Of a stretch of 64,000 bases of DNA, positions 53,239-64,000 are shown one piece after another. The stretch lies in contig CM055104.1 of NCBI GenBank assembly GCA_029204225.1, positions 47,128,451 to 47,192,450 of the forward strand, read 5' to 3'. The notes beneath the pieces were generated by a model, which saw only the letters and a list, made by a program, of their open reading frames with translations, ran no database searches and was not told where the DNA came from. The stretch comes from Diphasiastrum complanatum. Its lineage: Eukaryota > Streptophyta > Lycopodiopsida > Lycopodiales > Lycopodiaceae. How positions within the stretch are numbered: the stretch's first letter is position 1; every line of letters begins with the position of its first letter. Position numbers and translations under genes: made by a program.

Positions 53239-56151
53239 ATGTCATCCATGGGTGGATATTTGATAGAATCAAGTGAGAGACTCACTTCCACAAACTATTC
53301 CATTTGGAAAGTGAGAATGGAATCACTCCTAGTGATCCATGATCTATATGACATAGTTCAAGGAGTAGAGGAAGAGCCTCAAACTCCCCAAGAACAAGCC
53401 AAATACAAGAAGAGAGCATGATTAGCTCTACATTGCATAAAGTTAAATGTATGCAATGACCTCTTGAAAGAGGTGTCTTCTTGTACCTCATCCAAAGAGG
53501 CTTGGGATTCATTAAAGAGCATCTATGAATCCAACAATACTTCAAGACTTGCTCTTGGCCTACCAAGAACTTTCAAGAAGTGTGGAAAAATGTGTGAGGC
53601 ATGTGGCCTTGCAAAGTCACACAAATCTTCTTACAAGAAATCTTCATCAAGATCTCTCTCTCCCTTGGATCTCATACATTCTGATGTACATAGTTTTTCA
53701 CATGCAAGTAATGGAGGTGCCTTGATGTATGTAACTTTTATAGATAATTGTACTAGATTCACATGGATTGAGTTACTATCAAAGAAAAGTCTTGCTTATG
53801 AAGCTTTCATTAAGTTCAAGTCTCTAGTAGAGAAACAACTTAGTACTTCTATCAAAGCACTAAGATGTGATAATGGAGGAGAGTACACCTCCAATAAAAT
53901 GAAAGACTTTTGTGAGATCAATGGTATTAAGTTACAATACACTTGTTCCTACACCCCTCAACAAAATGGGGTGGCCGAGAGGAAAAATAGGAGTCTATGT
54001 GAGTGTGCAAAGTCCTTGAGGCTTGATGCATCACTTCCCATCTCATTTTGGGGAGAAGCCATAACATGTGCTAAATATTTGTGTAATAGACTTCCTAGTA
54101 GTGCTATAGATGGGATCTCACCTTATCAAGCCTTGTTTGATAAGAAACCCAATGTAAAAGATTTTAAGATCTTTGGATGTACTTGTTATGTACACATTCC
54201 TTTGGAGACTAGAAGGAAAGAAGATGCTACCTCCTTCAAAGTAATCCTTGTTGGCTATGGAGAAAATAGCAAGGGATATAGGATATATGATCCTACATCC
54301 AAGAAAGTAAAGGTAAGCAAGGATGTACTTTTTGATGAGTCACAATTTGCTAAGAGCTTGTCAAATGGATCTAACCCATTGTGCATTGAAGATCTTGACA
54401 AATCCGAGGAGGATCTTGACAAATCCGAGGAGAATCATAACAAACCCGAGGATGGAGATTTGGATCCGAGTCAAAAGGGGCCAAGAAGATCATCAAGGAG
54501 CAAGGCCGAGCCCTCAAGGCTTACCTATGTGGACAAGGGAAAGCAAAAGGAAGGCTCTACATCTTCTACCTCTTACTCTTTTTTAGCTACATTGATTGAA
54601 GAACCATCATCTTTTGAAGAAGCATGTAAATCTAAAGTTTGGAGAGATGCAATGCAAGTAGAGTATGATGCATTAGAAGAGAATCATACTTGGAATCTTG
54701 TAAATCTTCCAAGAGGAAAGAAACCACTTGCATGTAAGTGGATTTATAGAATTAAGTACAATCAAGATGGATCTATTAGTAAATACAAAGCTAGGCTTGT
54801 TGCTAAGGGATTTCTTCAAATAAAAGGATTGGATTATGAAGAAACATTTGCACCTGTAGCTAAGCTTGTAACTATTAGATTAATCATTTGCATTGCTACC
54901 TTGTTCAAATGGGATCTCTACCAAATGGATGTGACAAATGCCTTCTTGAATGGCTTCTTAGAAGAGGAAATCTACATGATGCAACCCGAGGGCTTCATCA
55001 AGGTTGGTGAGGAGCAAAAGGTGTGCTACTTAAGGAAGAGCCTATATGGCTTGAAGCAAGCACCTAGAGCTTGGTACTCTAGGTTGCATGATTTTCTCTA
55101 TTCCCTTGGCTTTGTACTAAGTGCTTATGAACCTTCTTTATATTTCAAATGTAATGAAGGAAAGATCATCATTTTGGTTCTTTATGTTGATGACATCATT
55201 ATGACAGGAAATGATGATGATGGCATAGGCAAAGTAAAAGTTGACTTATCTAGTGAGTTCGAGATGGTAGATCTAGGCTTCCTAAAGTTTATACTTGGGA
55301 TAGAAGTGTCTAGAAGTAGCAATTGTACTTTCATAAGTCAATCTAAGTATGCTACTTCCATTCTTGAAAGATTTGGTATGAAAGATTGTAAGGGGATTGA
55401 CACCCCTATGGAGCATGTTGTGAAAGCAACTAATGAAGGTGATGAAGCATCCTTTGAGGACATCACTCTCTTTAGGAAGCTTATAGGCTCTCTAATCTAT
55501 TTAACTATCACTAGACCTGATTTAAGTTTTTGTGTAAGCAAGTTGAGTCAAAGTATGCAAGCTCCTTTAGTTCATCATTGGAAAAGTGCCAAGAGAGTAC
55601 TTAGATATGTTTCTAGTACTAGATTTTTTGGCATACTTTATGAAGGATCTAACTTGCACTTGAGAGCCTACTCAGATTCAGATTTTGCAGGTGACAAGAT
55701 GGATAGGAAGTCCATTAGTGCATTTGCAACATTTCTTTGTGGAGGAGTGATATCTTGGCTTTCCAAAAAGCAAGATACAATCTCACTATCTTCTTGTGAA
55801 GCCGAGTACAAGGCATTGACTTCAACAACCAAAGAGCTCCTATGGCTAAGAAGACTCTTGATGGAACTACATGTGCTAGAGACCGAGGAGATCCCTTACA
55901 TATTTTGTGACAATCAAGCTTCTCAACAAATTGCTTCAAATCCTATCTTCCATGCTAGAACAAAGCATATTGAGATAGCTCACCACTTTGTGAGGGAGAA
56001 GGTACAATCCAAGGAAGTGCAACTACATCATGTACCATCATTCGAATGCATAGCTGATATCTTAACCAAGCCATTGTCCAAAGATCCATTTTTTAAGTTA
56101 AGATATGCTCTTGGAATTGTAGATAGATGTACACTAGATTTGCCAAGTTAG
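53239..56151 (+). CDS. Copia F polyprotein: short gag, integrase, RT, RNase H (one TGA)
   Basis: One frame of 971 codons runs from ATG 53239 (MSSMGGYLIESSERLTSTNY) to the TAG at 56149-56151, broken only by a TGA at 53419-53421. Gag stops after SIYESNNTSRL; an in-frame deletion joins it to CGKMCEACGLAKSH, the end of the GAG-pre-integrase domain. The zinc knuckle and the protease are therefore absent. Integrase has HSDVHSF, FIDNCTRFTW, DNGGEY and [16 protein letters not shown] has [38 protein letters not shown] and YVDDIIMTG. RNase H has YSDSDFAGDKMDRKSISAF, SSCEAEYKALTSTTKE and DNQASQQIASNPIFHARTKH. Proteins for packaging would have to come from another copy. Confidence 0.88.
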
Positions 56152-56164
56152 AAGTGAAGAGGAG

Positions 56165-57027
56165 TGTTGAAAATTGTCACTTCTCACTTGACATTGGTTC
56201 ATGTAAATATTGATCAAACATTAGAATATGTTGATGATATGATTTCACACGTGTGGAGCCTGTTCCCACGTGTGAAAAGATGTACTTTTCATGTTTGTAT
56301 ATATCCAAATTGATTTTGTATCATTCTAGTTAATGTGAACATGAAATGACTAGTTTTTAGTCAAGTTGACTAGTCACCTACAAATTAGCTTTTCCTTGCA
56401 TGTGCATGAGTAAATGCTCCCACATGGCAAGTGGATGCTCACACGTGTGTATAGAGTACTAGAAGATAAGAGTTGACCATTTTTCTTAGATCCTATTTTG
56501 TAGGGAATATTCCTATATTCTAGGAGACTAGCTTTTTGGATTTTAGTCATATTCTAGAAGGTCAACTATTGGATAAGGATCAAGGATGGATAAAATGGAT
56601 AGATCTGAGTGATGTGGCACTCTTCACACGTGTGAAGGCCTTCTGGACTGTACCAGACTCATGGATGTACTTGATCCATAAAAGGATCATCATTTTGCTA
56701 AGAAAATTGATGAGACTTTTGCACTCTACACTTTTGTGAGATTTCTAGTCATTTGTCTTGTGATTTTTATGCATGATTGCTATCTAGTATCATTGTACTT
56801 GTTGTTTCAGGTGCAGGCCGTACAGTGGACAGTACTCCACACGTGTGAAGCCGCTCTCACTAAAAAAATGATGTGTTGATCCGTTGCTCTTGCTTAAATC
56901 CAAGTGTAGTGAATCTAGATCAAGATCTAATGTGTAGAACTTGATAGATTCATTGATTAAGCAACCAATAACTCTCTATGATTGTAAAGTACAATCATTA
57001 TTGTCCTAAAAATTGTAAAATTTATCA
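56165..57027 (+). repeat. 3' LTR of copia F
   Basis: 863 bp, keeping all five CACGTG sites of the 5' copy. Confidence 0.92.
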
Positions 57028-57801
57028 ATTTACTTGACAAAGGATGAGAAAGAAACGGACGCGAACTCGAAACTTTTCTATTCGTGACCAACTCGAAAGA
57101 TTCGCGAAACAGTGTCTTGTGGAAGCTTGTGGCTTTCTTGTTGAAACTCGAAAGATTCGCGAACAGAATCTTGTCGCGAAATTTTTTGTTTTTTGTTCAA
57201 GCCTCAAATGTCGCGAAACTATCTCGAACAGTTCGCAAAATATTCTAGCTTCCTTTCTTCAAGCTCAAGAATTGTCATCTGTCACGAACAATTCACGAAA
57301 GAGGAAGCTGAGATGAAGAGACAGATTGTCGCGAAATATTCGCGAACAGAATTTATTAGATCCTGGAAACAGAGCGTCTATTTGAATATCAACCGTCATA
57401 AACGATTAGATTTTTACTAATACAATAATAAAAGGCCAAAGGACCTGTCCTGTAGCAATATAAATACATATGCACTACTCGTTGAAACTCACTCAATCAG
57501 AGACACAACAACGAGATAAGACAACAAGAGATGTATATTGATGAATCAGATTCAGAATTATAAAAATTCATTTTTGATCAATAGTTTCTTATTGTCTAAA
57601 TTGTCTTAAGTTGTCTCATACTTCCGCATATAAATCAAACACATCCACATATATTTTTCACACGCATATTCAATCGAAACAAATACTGTTCTATTAGTAC
57701 ATAGATCAGATAAAATCGCGATTGAAGACACTGATATTTATTTGATTTATTCAAATTTGTATCATGTTCTCTATGGAAAAGTAATTATTATTTTTCCTAC
57801 A
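57028..57801 (+). repeat. 5' LTR of copia E, main part
   Basis: It continues the LTR begun at 51730-51782 and matches 61976-62745. It carries many TCGCGAA or TTCGCGAA words (for example near 57113, 57173 and 57330-57345). Confidence 0.88.
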
Positions 57802-57913
57802 GTGGTATCAGAGCATACGGAATTAAAGTTGATACAGTGTTATCTTCGAATCCCTCTCAACATTCTTCATGCATCCATCAGTAAGCCGCTACTTGGATAT
57901 TCAGAATTAAAAA

Positions 57914-60900
57914 ATGTCGTCGATCACCAATGTTCAAGCTAAGATCACTACAATCTTGGACCCAGAAGGTTCAAATTACTTAAGTTGAAACTTAAAGATT
58001 TCACTCTTGTTGGTCGGCGAAGGTCTATGGCAATGGGTAGAACCAATTGAGGAAAAACCAAAAGCTACTCTTGGCAAAGAATTTCGAGAATGGAGTTTAA
58101 AAAATGACAAAGCTATAGCAATTATTGCGTCTTCAATGCATGACAATATAATGCTAGATCAATTTCAAACACAATGGATTTATGGGAAGAATTGCAAACC
58201 AAGAATGAGACTCGATCTCGTAATCAGATCATGTCCTTGGAAGACCAATTAACTTACCTACAGTGGGACGGCAAAGACCTGAACACACTCGTGCAAAAGA
58301 TTAAATATCTATTTAGTTCCTTGCAGAATTCTGGTGCAGAAAATTTAATTTCTAAGGAAAAACAACTTACTTATTTTCTTCGAGCCCTACCCAGGTCATT
58401 CCACACAACTCGAACCTTATTGGCGAAAGATGCGACAATGATACTTCAAAAGGCAATAGATGGAGTGAAGGAAGAAGTAGAAGCTCATGAACGCAACAAT
58501 GGTTATTCCAAAAGTGCTCTATTTACTCATAAGAATAAATCTTCTAGGAAGTCTAAGTTTTAGAAGATCTGCATTAGATGCAGAAGATCAGGTCACACAG
58601 AAGAAAAGTGTTGGCTAAATCCAAGGATTGAATGTATTTATTGTCGTGAACGGGATCATGCAGCAATAGACTATTATCAGAATTCCAGAAACAAAAAGGA
58701 GCAAAATCGAAACGAACCTTCAGATTCAAACTATGTCGAAGACAAAGCAGAATGCTCCAGAGCAGCAAAAGACATGACAACAAGGAATTTGACAGCTTAT
58801 GTCAGTACTGATCTATGTTATTCATCTAATTCAATTTGAGAAGTAGTATTTGATTCGAGAGCCATTCACATTTTGTTTTCTCGAAACAAATTTTGTTTGA
58901 GCACAAGAAGACAAACGATTCGAGATTCATTATACTTGGAGACGGTTCTAAACACGTGGTTGATGGAACTGGTGTATTATGGCTAGACACGAATCAAGGA
59001 GACAAGAAACTGGAGGAAGTTCTCTATGTCCCTACTCTTGACAAAGATCTTCTATTTGTAGCTAAGATAGTTGGCATGTCAGTAACCTTCACAAAGAACT
59101 CTTGTAAACTGTTTGAGAAAATTTTTGATAATCTGATTGCTAAAGGCAGTAGAGAAAGAAATTTGTATCACCTGAACATTCGAACAAGAATCGTACAAGT
59201 CAATCAAACTCAGAAATCAACAGATGTATTGTGGCACAAAAGGCTAAGTCATATGAACATGGAAGCCTTGTACCAAGCCAATAAAAGTCAGAGAATTCAA
59301 GGAGTCAAAGTCAAAAGTAGAGATATTCGAACTACCTGCGAATCTTGTCTTTACGGCAAGATGACTAGAACACCTTTCGGTAAGGATGTTTATAAGGCAA
59401 CTAAGGTACTTGAAAATGTGCATTCAAATATTTGTGGAGCATTTGGAGTATTGTCGTTGGGTGATGCAAAGTACTTCATTACATTTATTGATGACTTCAA
59501 CAAGTTTGTTGTAGTATACTTTATTCGTACCAAATCTGAAGCTTTTGAAAAATTCGTTGAGTATACGAGTTGGGCTGAGAAGCAGATAGGCAATAAACTG
59601 AAGTAAATTCACACAGGTCGTGGAGGTGAGTACATTTCCAACAAATTCAAAGCTTACTGTACTGATTAAGGTATTATGCACACAAGGACTACATCTTACA
59701 CACCTCAACACAATGGAATAGTTGAACGAAGAAATCGTACACTAATGGAAGTTGCAAAGTGTATGATGGCTCATGCGAAAGCACCAAAACAGTTGTGGAC
59801 AAAAGCAGTGGCTACATCAAATTATCTTCAGAATCATATTCTGAAATCTCGAATACCGGATAAAACTCCTCATGAGATATGGTGGAAGTCGAAGCCAAAT
59901 CTTGCACATGTTCGAACATGTGTGGTGTATATGCACATACTAGATAAGTTGAGAAAGAAACTCGATGAAAAGACAGAACAAGGTTTTCTGGTAGGATTCG
60001 AGTTACATTCGTCATATTATCGTGTTTATGTACCCGAAACTAGCAAGATAAAAATTGTTTGAGATGTTAAATTTGATGAGACAAAAAACATAGCAAACAA
60101 TGATCTAGTCGGCTATGAAAATCATTATGAGTTTCCAACAACAACAGAAGAAAAACAAGCAAAAGATGAAAGAGAGTTACCAGATCCAGAGGGAGGTCAA
60201 GATCGAGTACCTGACAGACTTGAATGGCTAGTTCGAATTCCAGCAGAAAAGCTCGAATCAGAATTGAACTCAAAACCTACAGAATCGAACTCGAAACCAC
60301 CTGTAAGAAGATCAGACAGACAACGAAAACCACCAGAAATATATGGTTAGGATGTTTTTAATACAACCATCGAATTTTGTGGATTCTCTGACGAACCTCA
60401 AACATTCGAGGAAGCTGTAGATGGACCAGATAAAGATTGCTGGATTTAGGCAATGGAGGACAAAATGTCATCCATGTACAAGAACAATGTATGGACACTT
60501 GCACCTATACCTGATGGCAGAAAACCAGTAAAGTGCAAGTGGATCTATAAGATCAAAATAGGTCCTGATGGAGAAAACATTAGATACAAGGCAAGGTTGG
60601 TTGCTAAAGGATTTTCACAGAAGTAAGGGATCAACTACACTGATACTTTCTCACCGGTAGTCAAATATACATCAATTCGCTTGTTATTTGCATATGCGGT
60701 GGCTCATGATTTGAAAATCCATATTGTGGATGAGAAAACTGTTTTCCTGCATGCAAAATCAGAAGAAGACTTATTCATGGACCAACCACTTGGTTTTGTA
60801 AGCCATGAATATCCAGAATATGGATGTCACATGAATAAAAGCATTTAGGGTCTCAAACAGGCAACGAGACAATGGTATAGAAAGAAGGACGAAGCACTAC

Positions 60901-61915
60901 GATCCATAGCCTTCAAACCTCTATTTGTTGAATCAAATGTCTATATCAAGTATGTCCAAAAAGAAATGATCATTTTAGCTGTTTATGTTGATGACACGCT
61001 TATCTTCTCAAGAAGAGATAAGTTAATTTCAGAAGTCAAAAGAGACATTTCTGAAATATTTGAGATCGTTGACCTAGGAGAAGCTAAAATCTATCTAGGC
61101 TTGCAGATCGTGAGAGACTTTGAAGGTGGCAAGTTGTATCTTCACCAATAAAAGTACACTCAAAAGATCATTGTCTTGGAATAATACTGAGTAAGGCAGA
61201 TTGTCCGCAGACTCTCAAGGAAGAAGAACGAATGGCCAAAACACCCTATCGTAGGCTAATTGGATCATTGTTATATCTAGCAGACAACACCAAACCTGAT
61301 ATAGAGTTTGCAGTAGACAAGCTGAGCCAATATCATCAGAACCCAAGATCGTTACATTGGAAGTTGGCAAAGAGAGGACTACAATATCTCCAGGAAACGA
61401 AAGACTATGGATTGTGTTATTCGAAGAAAGCTAGATCTCACATCGAATCATACCGTGACGCAAGCTGGGCATCCATGAAGGATGATAGCAAAAGTATCTC
61501 AGGAGGTTGTACTCTAGCATCTGGTGCAGCCATACTATGGATTAGCAAGAAACAAATAACAGTAGCTCAATCTTCTTGTGAAGCAGAATATGTAGCAGCA
61601 GCCAAGATGGCAAACGAGCTGATCTAGATTAAACAGATATTAGAAGGATTTGATGAATCTAGATCTGAACCTTATGTCTTGTTAATGGATAACACTTCAG
61701 CAATCTATCTTACGAACGATTCTGTATTTCACTCGAAAACGAATTACATAGCTATCAAGTATCATGTGATTCAAGACTTAGTCAAGAAGAAGATTTTGAA
61801 GACAGTCTTCATACCCACAGAGGAAATGACAGCTGATATCTTTACAAAGCCACTAAGTAAAGCCTTGTTCGAGAAGCAGCGAAGAGGATTGGGGTTAATC
61901 TAACTGCCACTTTGA
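57914..61915 (+). pseudogene. Copia E gag-pol
   Basis: Gag (MSSITNVQAKITTILD) has an early TGA, then a frame shift near 58170. A CCHC-like finger CIRCRRSGHTEEKC lies near 58569-58610, with a second half-finger CIYCRERDHAAIDY after it. The protease motif is VVFDSRAI, with Arg for Gly. Integrase has WHKRLSHMN, CESCLYGKMTR, FIDDFNKFVV, a TAA at 59604, GRGGEYISNKF and TPQHNGIVERRNRT. RT has [11 protein letters not shown], a stop, and VYVDDTLIFSR. RNase H has ESYRDASWASM and [14 protein letters not shown], then [13 protein letters not shown]. At least seven in-frame stops are present. Confidence 0.85.
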
Positions 61916-61923
61916 GAGGGAAC

Positions 61924-62745
61924 TGTAGAACAATGGATCAGACAGATCTTGATTCTACCAACAAAGCGCGTAGTTTACTTGACAAAGGATGAGAAAGAAA
62001 CAGACACGAACTCGAAACTTTTCTATTTGTGACCAACTCGAAAGATTCGCAAAACAGTGGCTTGTGGAAGCTCGTGGCTTTCTTGTTGAAACTCGAAAGA
62101 TTCACAAACAGAATCTTGTCGCAAAATTTTCTGTTTATTGTTCAAGCCTCAGATGTTGCAAAACTATCTCGAACAGTTCGCGAAATATTCTAGCTTCCTT
62201 TCTTCAAGCTCAAGAATTGTCATCTGTCGCGAACAATTCATGAAAGAGGAAGTTGAGATGAAGAGACAGACTGTCGCAAAATATTCACGAACAGAATTTA
62301 TTAGATCCTAGAAACAGAGCGTCTATTTGAATATCAATCATCATAAACAGTTAGATTTCTACTGCTACAATAATAAAAGGCCAAAGGACTTGTCTTGTAG
62401 CAATATAAATACATATGCACTACTCGTTGAAACTCACTCAATCAAAGACACGACAGCGAGATAAGATAGCAAGAGAGGTATATTGATGAATCAGATCTAG
62501 AATTATAAAAATTGGTTTTTTGATCGATAGTTTCTTATTGTCTAAATTGTCTTAAGTTGTCTCAGCTTCCGCATATAAATCTAACACATCCACATATAAT
62601 TTTCGCACGCATATTCAATCAAAACAAATACTTTCTATTAGTACATAGATCAGATAAAATCGCGATTAAAGACACTGATATTAATTTGATTTATTCAAAT
62701 TTGTATCATGTTCTCTGTGGAAAAGTAATTACTATTTTTCCTACA
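61924..62745 (+). repeat. 3' LTR of copia E, uninterrupted
   Basis: 822 bp. Several of the CG positions conserved in the 5' LTR are CA or TG here, as expected from cytosine deamination. Confidence 0.9.
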
Positions 62746-62750
62746 ACTAT
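62746..62750 (+). repeat. Target-site duplication of copia E, right
   Basis: ACTAT directly after the E 3' LTR. Confidence 0.88.
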
Positions 62751-62996
62751 CTCTATTTCTTGAATAACTTTCACTCTCTCAAATATCTTTGATCCTAAGG
62801 AATCATATAATGGAGTTCATGCAAGAACTCTAATTCACTCCTCTATTTCATCATCTCTCTCTTTATTCGTGAATTGTCATTATATATATATATACACGTG
62901 AAACAGTTACAATGATTGTATGGGCAACAAGCGTGAAACAATGTAGAAGTACTAAAGTGAACTATAATGTGGTGTACGTCGGACTGGACAATGTAA
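62751..62996. other. Stretch between E and the last copia fragment
   Basis: No coding. It contains a (TA)n tract at about 62880-62896. It may be leader or LTR of the following copia element, but I see no primer site. Confidence 0.35.
62880..62896. repeat. (TA)n microsatellite
   Basis: Short TA run of about eight units. Confidence 0.85.
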
Positions 62997-64000
62997 ATGA
63001 CGTGGACCTCGAACTCGAAGGAGCTCGAAGAAGTGCAAGATATAGCTTCCAAGCTACATCTTAGGAAGAAATTTTACTCCCTCAAGATGGCAAATGGTGA
63101 TTCCCTGCAAAATCACATCAACCAATTCAAGAACCTGCTGAAGCAAATGGCCGCTATCGGATCTGTCATAGATGATCAAGACGCAGTGATGCAACTGCTT
63201 ACAAGCTTGCCAAGCTATACGACAGTTGGATGATGATATCACGACACATTCAGAACTGACTCCCTTCGAGAGTCATTACAATGTTGTTGTAGGAAGACAC
63301 GCGAAGGAACGAAGCCTCAAGATCTCAGCTGATTCTTACGTCTTTAACACCAACAAGAGCACGACCAAGCAGAAGAAGAAGAAAGTTTCGAAGCAATCAA
63401 AGCAAGACCAGAAACCAGCATAACACAAGGAACAACGCAGACGAAGAATAAGCTGTTCTACAGATACTACAAATGAAACAACCATGAAACTCGAGACTGC
63501 CGGATATTGCAAGCAAAGAACAACAACAAGGGACAATCAAATCAAGTGACAAATGTAGTTATAGAAGCTCCACAGCCTATTCAAGAAGCGGATCATGATG
63601 CCTTCATGACTAGCCATCACGGAACATCCAATGATAGTTCTTGGTTCTTGGATTCCGGTGCCACTCAACATGTGACCAGCGTCATTGGCTGTTTCGAGTC
63701 CTATACACCCTACAACCAACAAATATGTTCACCTTGGCAATAATAGCACACAAGCTATTAAAGGTGAAGGTACCGTAAGATTGAGCTTTGCAAATGATCA
63801 ATCTAAGCTACTTTCTAGAGTCATGTATATATCCCATTTATCTACGAATCTACTCTTTGTAAGCAGAATCATAGATCTAGGACATAAAGTAGAATTCGAA
63901 TGCGATCAGTGCAAAGTAGTTGATAGGACATGCAAGCTCAGAAAGAGGCATGGATATTTGTATAGATTAAGTCATTGTTTTTCTGTCTCTAGTCAGGTGC
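62997..64000 (+). pseudogene. Ty1/copia gag-protease fragment, Tnt1-like, cut by the window end
   Basis: Gag pieces are EVQDIASKLHLRKKFYSLKM and GDSLQNHINQFKNLLKQM, a pattern of the Tnt1/Retrofit type. After several frame changes a decayed knuckle (FYRYYK, NHETRDC) follows, then the protease motif SSWFLDSGATQHVTS (about 63637-63680) with the intact D-S-G. The downstream part (LGNNSTQAIKGEGTVRL, MYISHLSTNLLFVSRI, GYLYRLSH) is GAG-pre-integrase. Stops at 63234 and near 63741 show it is dead. Integrase and RT lie outside the window. Confidence 0.78.

Larger units (their letters stand above)
51783..57027 (+). mobile_element. Ty1/copia element F, young, inserted in the E 5' LTR
   Basis: LTRs TGTTGAAAATTGTC...TTTATCA of 861 and 863 bp differ by only about 11 substitutions and one 2-bp indel by eye, so it inserted recently. 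The primer site TGGTATCAGAGC is at 52644 and the purine tract GAAGTGAAGAGGAG at 56151-56164. Flanks AGTTT and ATTT suggest a target duplication that lost one base. Gag is shortened and protease is absent, but integrase, RT and RNase H are open. It sits upstream of the host gene, not in an intron. Confidence 0.9.
51730..62745 (+). mobile_element. Ty1/copia element E, relative of C, with F inside its 5' LTR
   Basis: The LTRs are TGTAGAACAAT...TTTTTCCTACA. The 5' LTR is split: 51730-51782 and 57028-57801. The primer site TGGTATCAGAGC is at 57803, and the 3' LTR is 61924-62745 after the purine run GAGAGGGAAC. A perfect 5-bp target duplication flanks the element. Gag to RNase H is colinear with the family but riddled with stops. 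It is the best available template for what C has lost. Confidence 0.9.

Overview
The window looks like nuclear DNA of a land plant with a large, repeat-rich genome. All long-terminal-repeat elements whose primer-binding site survives use TGGTATCAGAGC, complementary to plant initiator tRNA-Met. There is a Ty3/gypsy chromovirus, many Ty1/copia elements, LINEs and hAT remnants, and one intron-containing plant-type gene. The LINE protein style and the giant introns make me guess a fern, with low confidence. I see no bacterial genes, rRNA, tRNA genes or CRISPR.

The main result is one host gene on the minus strand that spans most of the window. Eight coding exons with consistent phases (49521-49251, 44353-44226, 17321-17250, 16846-16701, 16257-16143, 16008-15928, 5537-5397, 5050-4862) join into a predicted 380-residue protein. 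It has two membrane segments, a Cys-rich domain between them and a C-terminal tail resembling the Man1/Src1p C-terminal (MSC) domain of inner nuclear membrane proteins. The coding sequence is about 1.14 kb but the gene covers about 44.7 kb. Intron 1 is about 4.9 kb, intron 2 about 26.9 kb and intron 6 about 10.4 kb; the other four are 134-443 bp. A TATA box and a two-codon upstream ORF lie just before the start codon.

Layout: 1-1342 LINE 3' end with a TC-repeat tail; 1415-2603 reversed gypsy gag fragment; 2604-4861 downstream flank; 4862-5537 last two exons; 5538-15927 intron 6 with LINE pieces, a truncated copia element and a promoter-like block; 15928-17321 the four central exons; 17322-44225 intron 2; 44226-44353 exon 2; 44354-49250 intron 1 with a decayed hAT transposase and a decayed copia RT; 49251-49521 exon 1; 49522-51729 promoter and upstream flank; 51730-62745 copia element E interrupted by copia element F; 62746-64000 another copia fragment.

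Intron 2 holds a four-layer nest. Chromovirus D (19588-38128) is split by copia C (21261-34204, target duplication GTACC). C is split by copia A (22906 to about 32970), and A by copia B (27367-32519, target duplication ATGAA). To the right are a decayed gypsy element H, a reversed copia fragment I carrying an 824-bp hAT-like insertion with an 8-bp target duplication, and a 1.46-kb LTR element J followed by an inverted copy of its own 3' internal end and LTR head. Nearly all LTR elements run antisense to the host gene. Every retroelement ORF is damaged except the integrase-RT-RNase H frame of F, whose two LTRs are almost identical.
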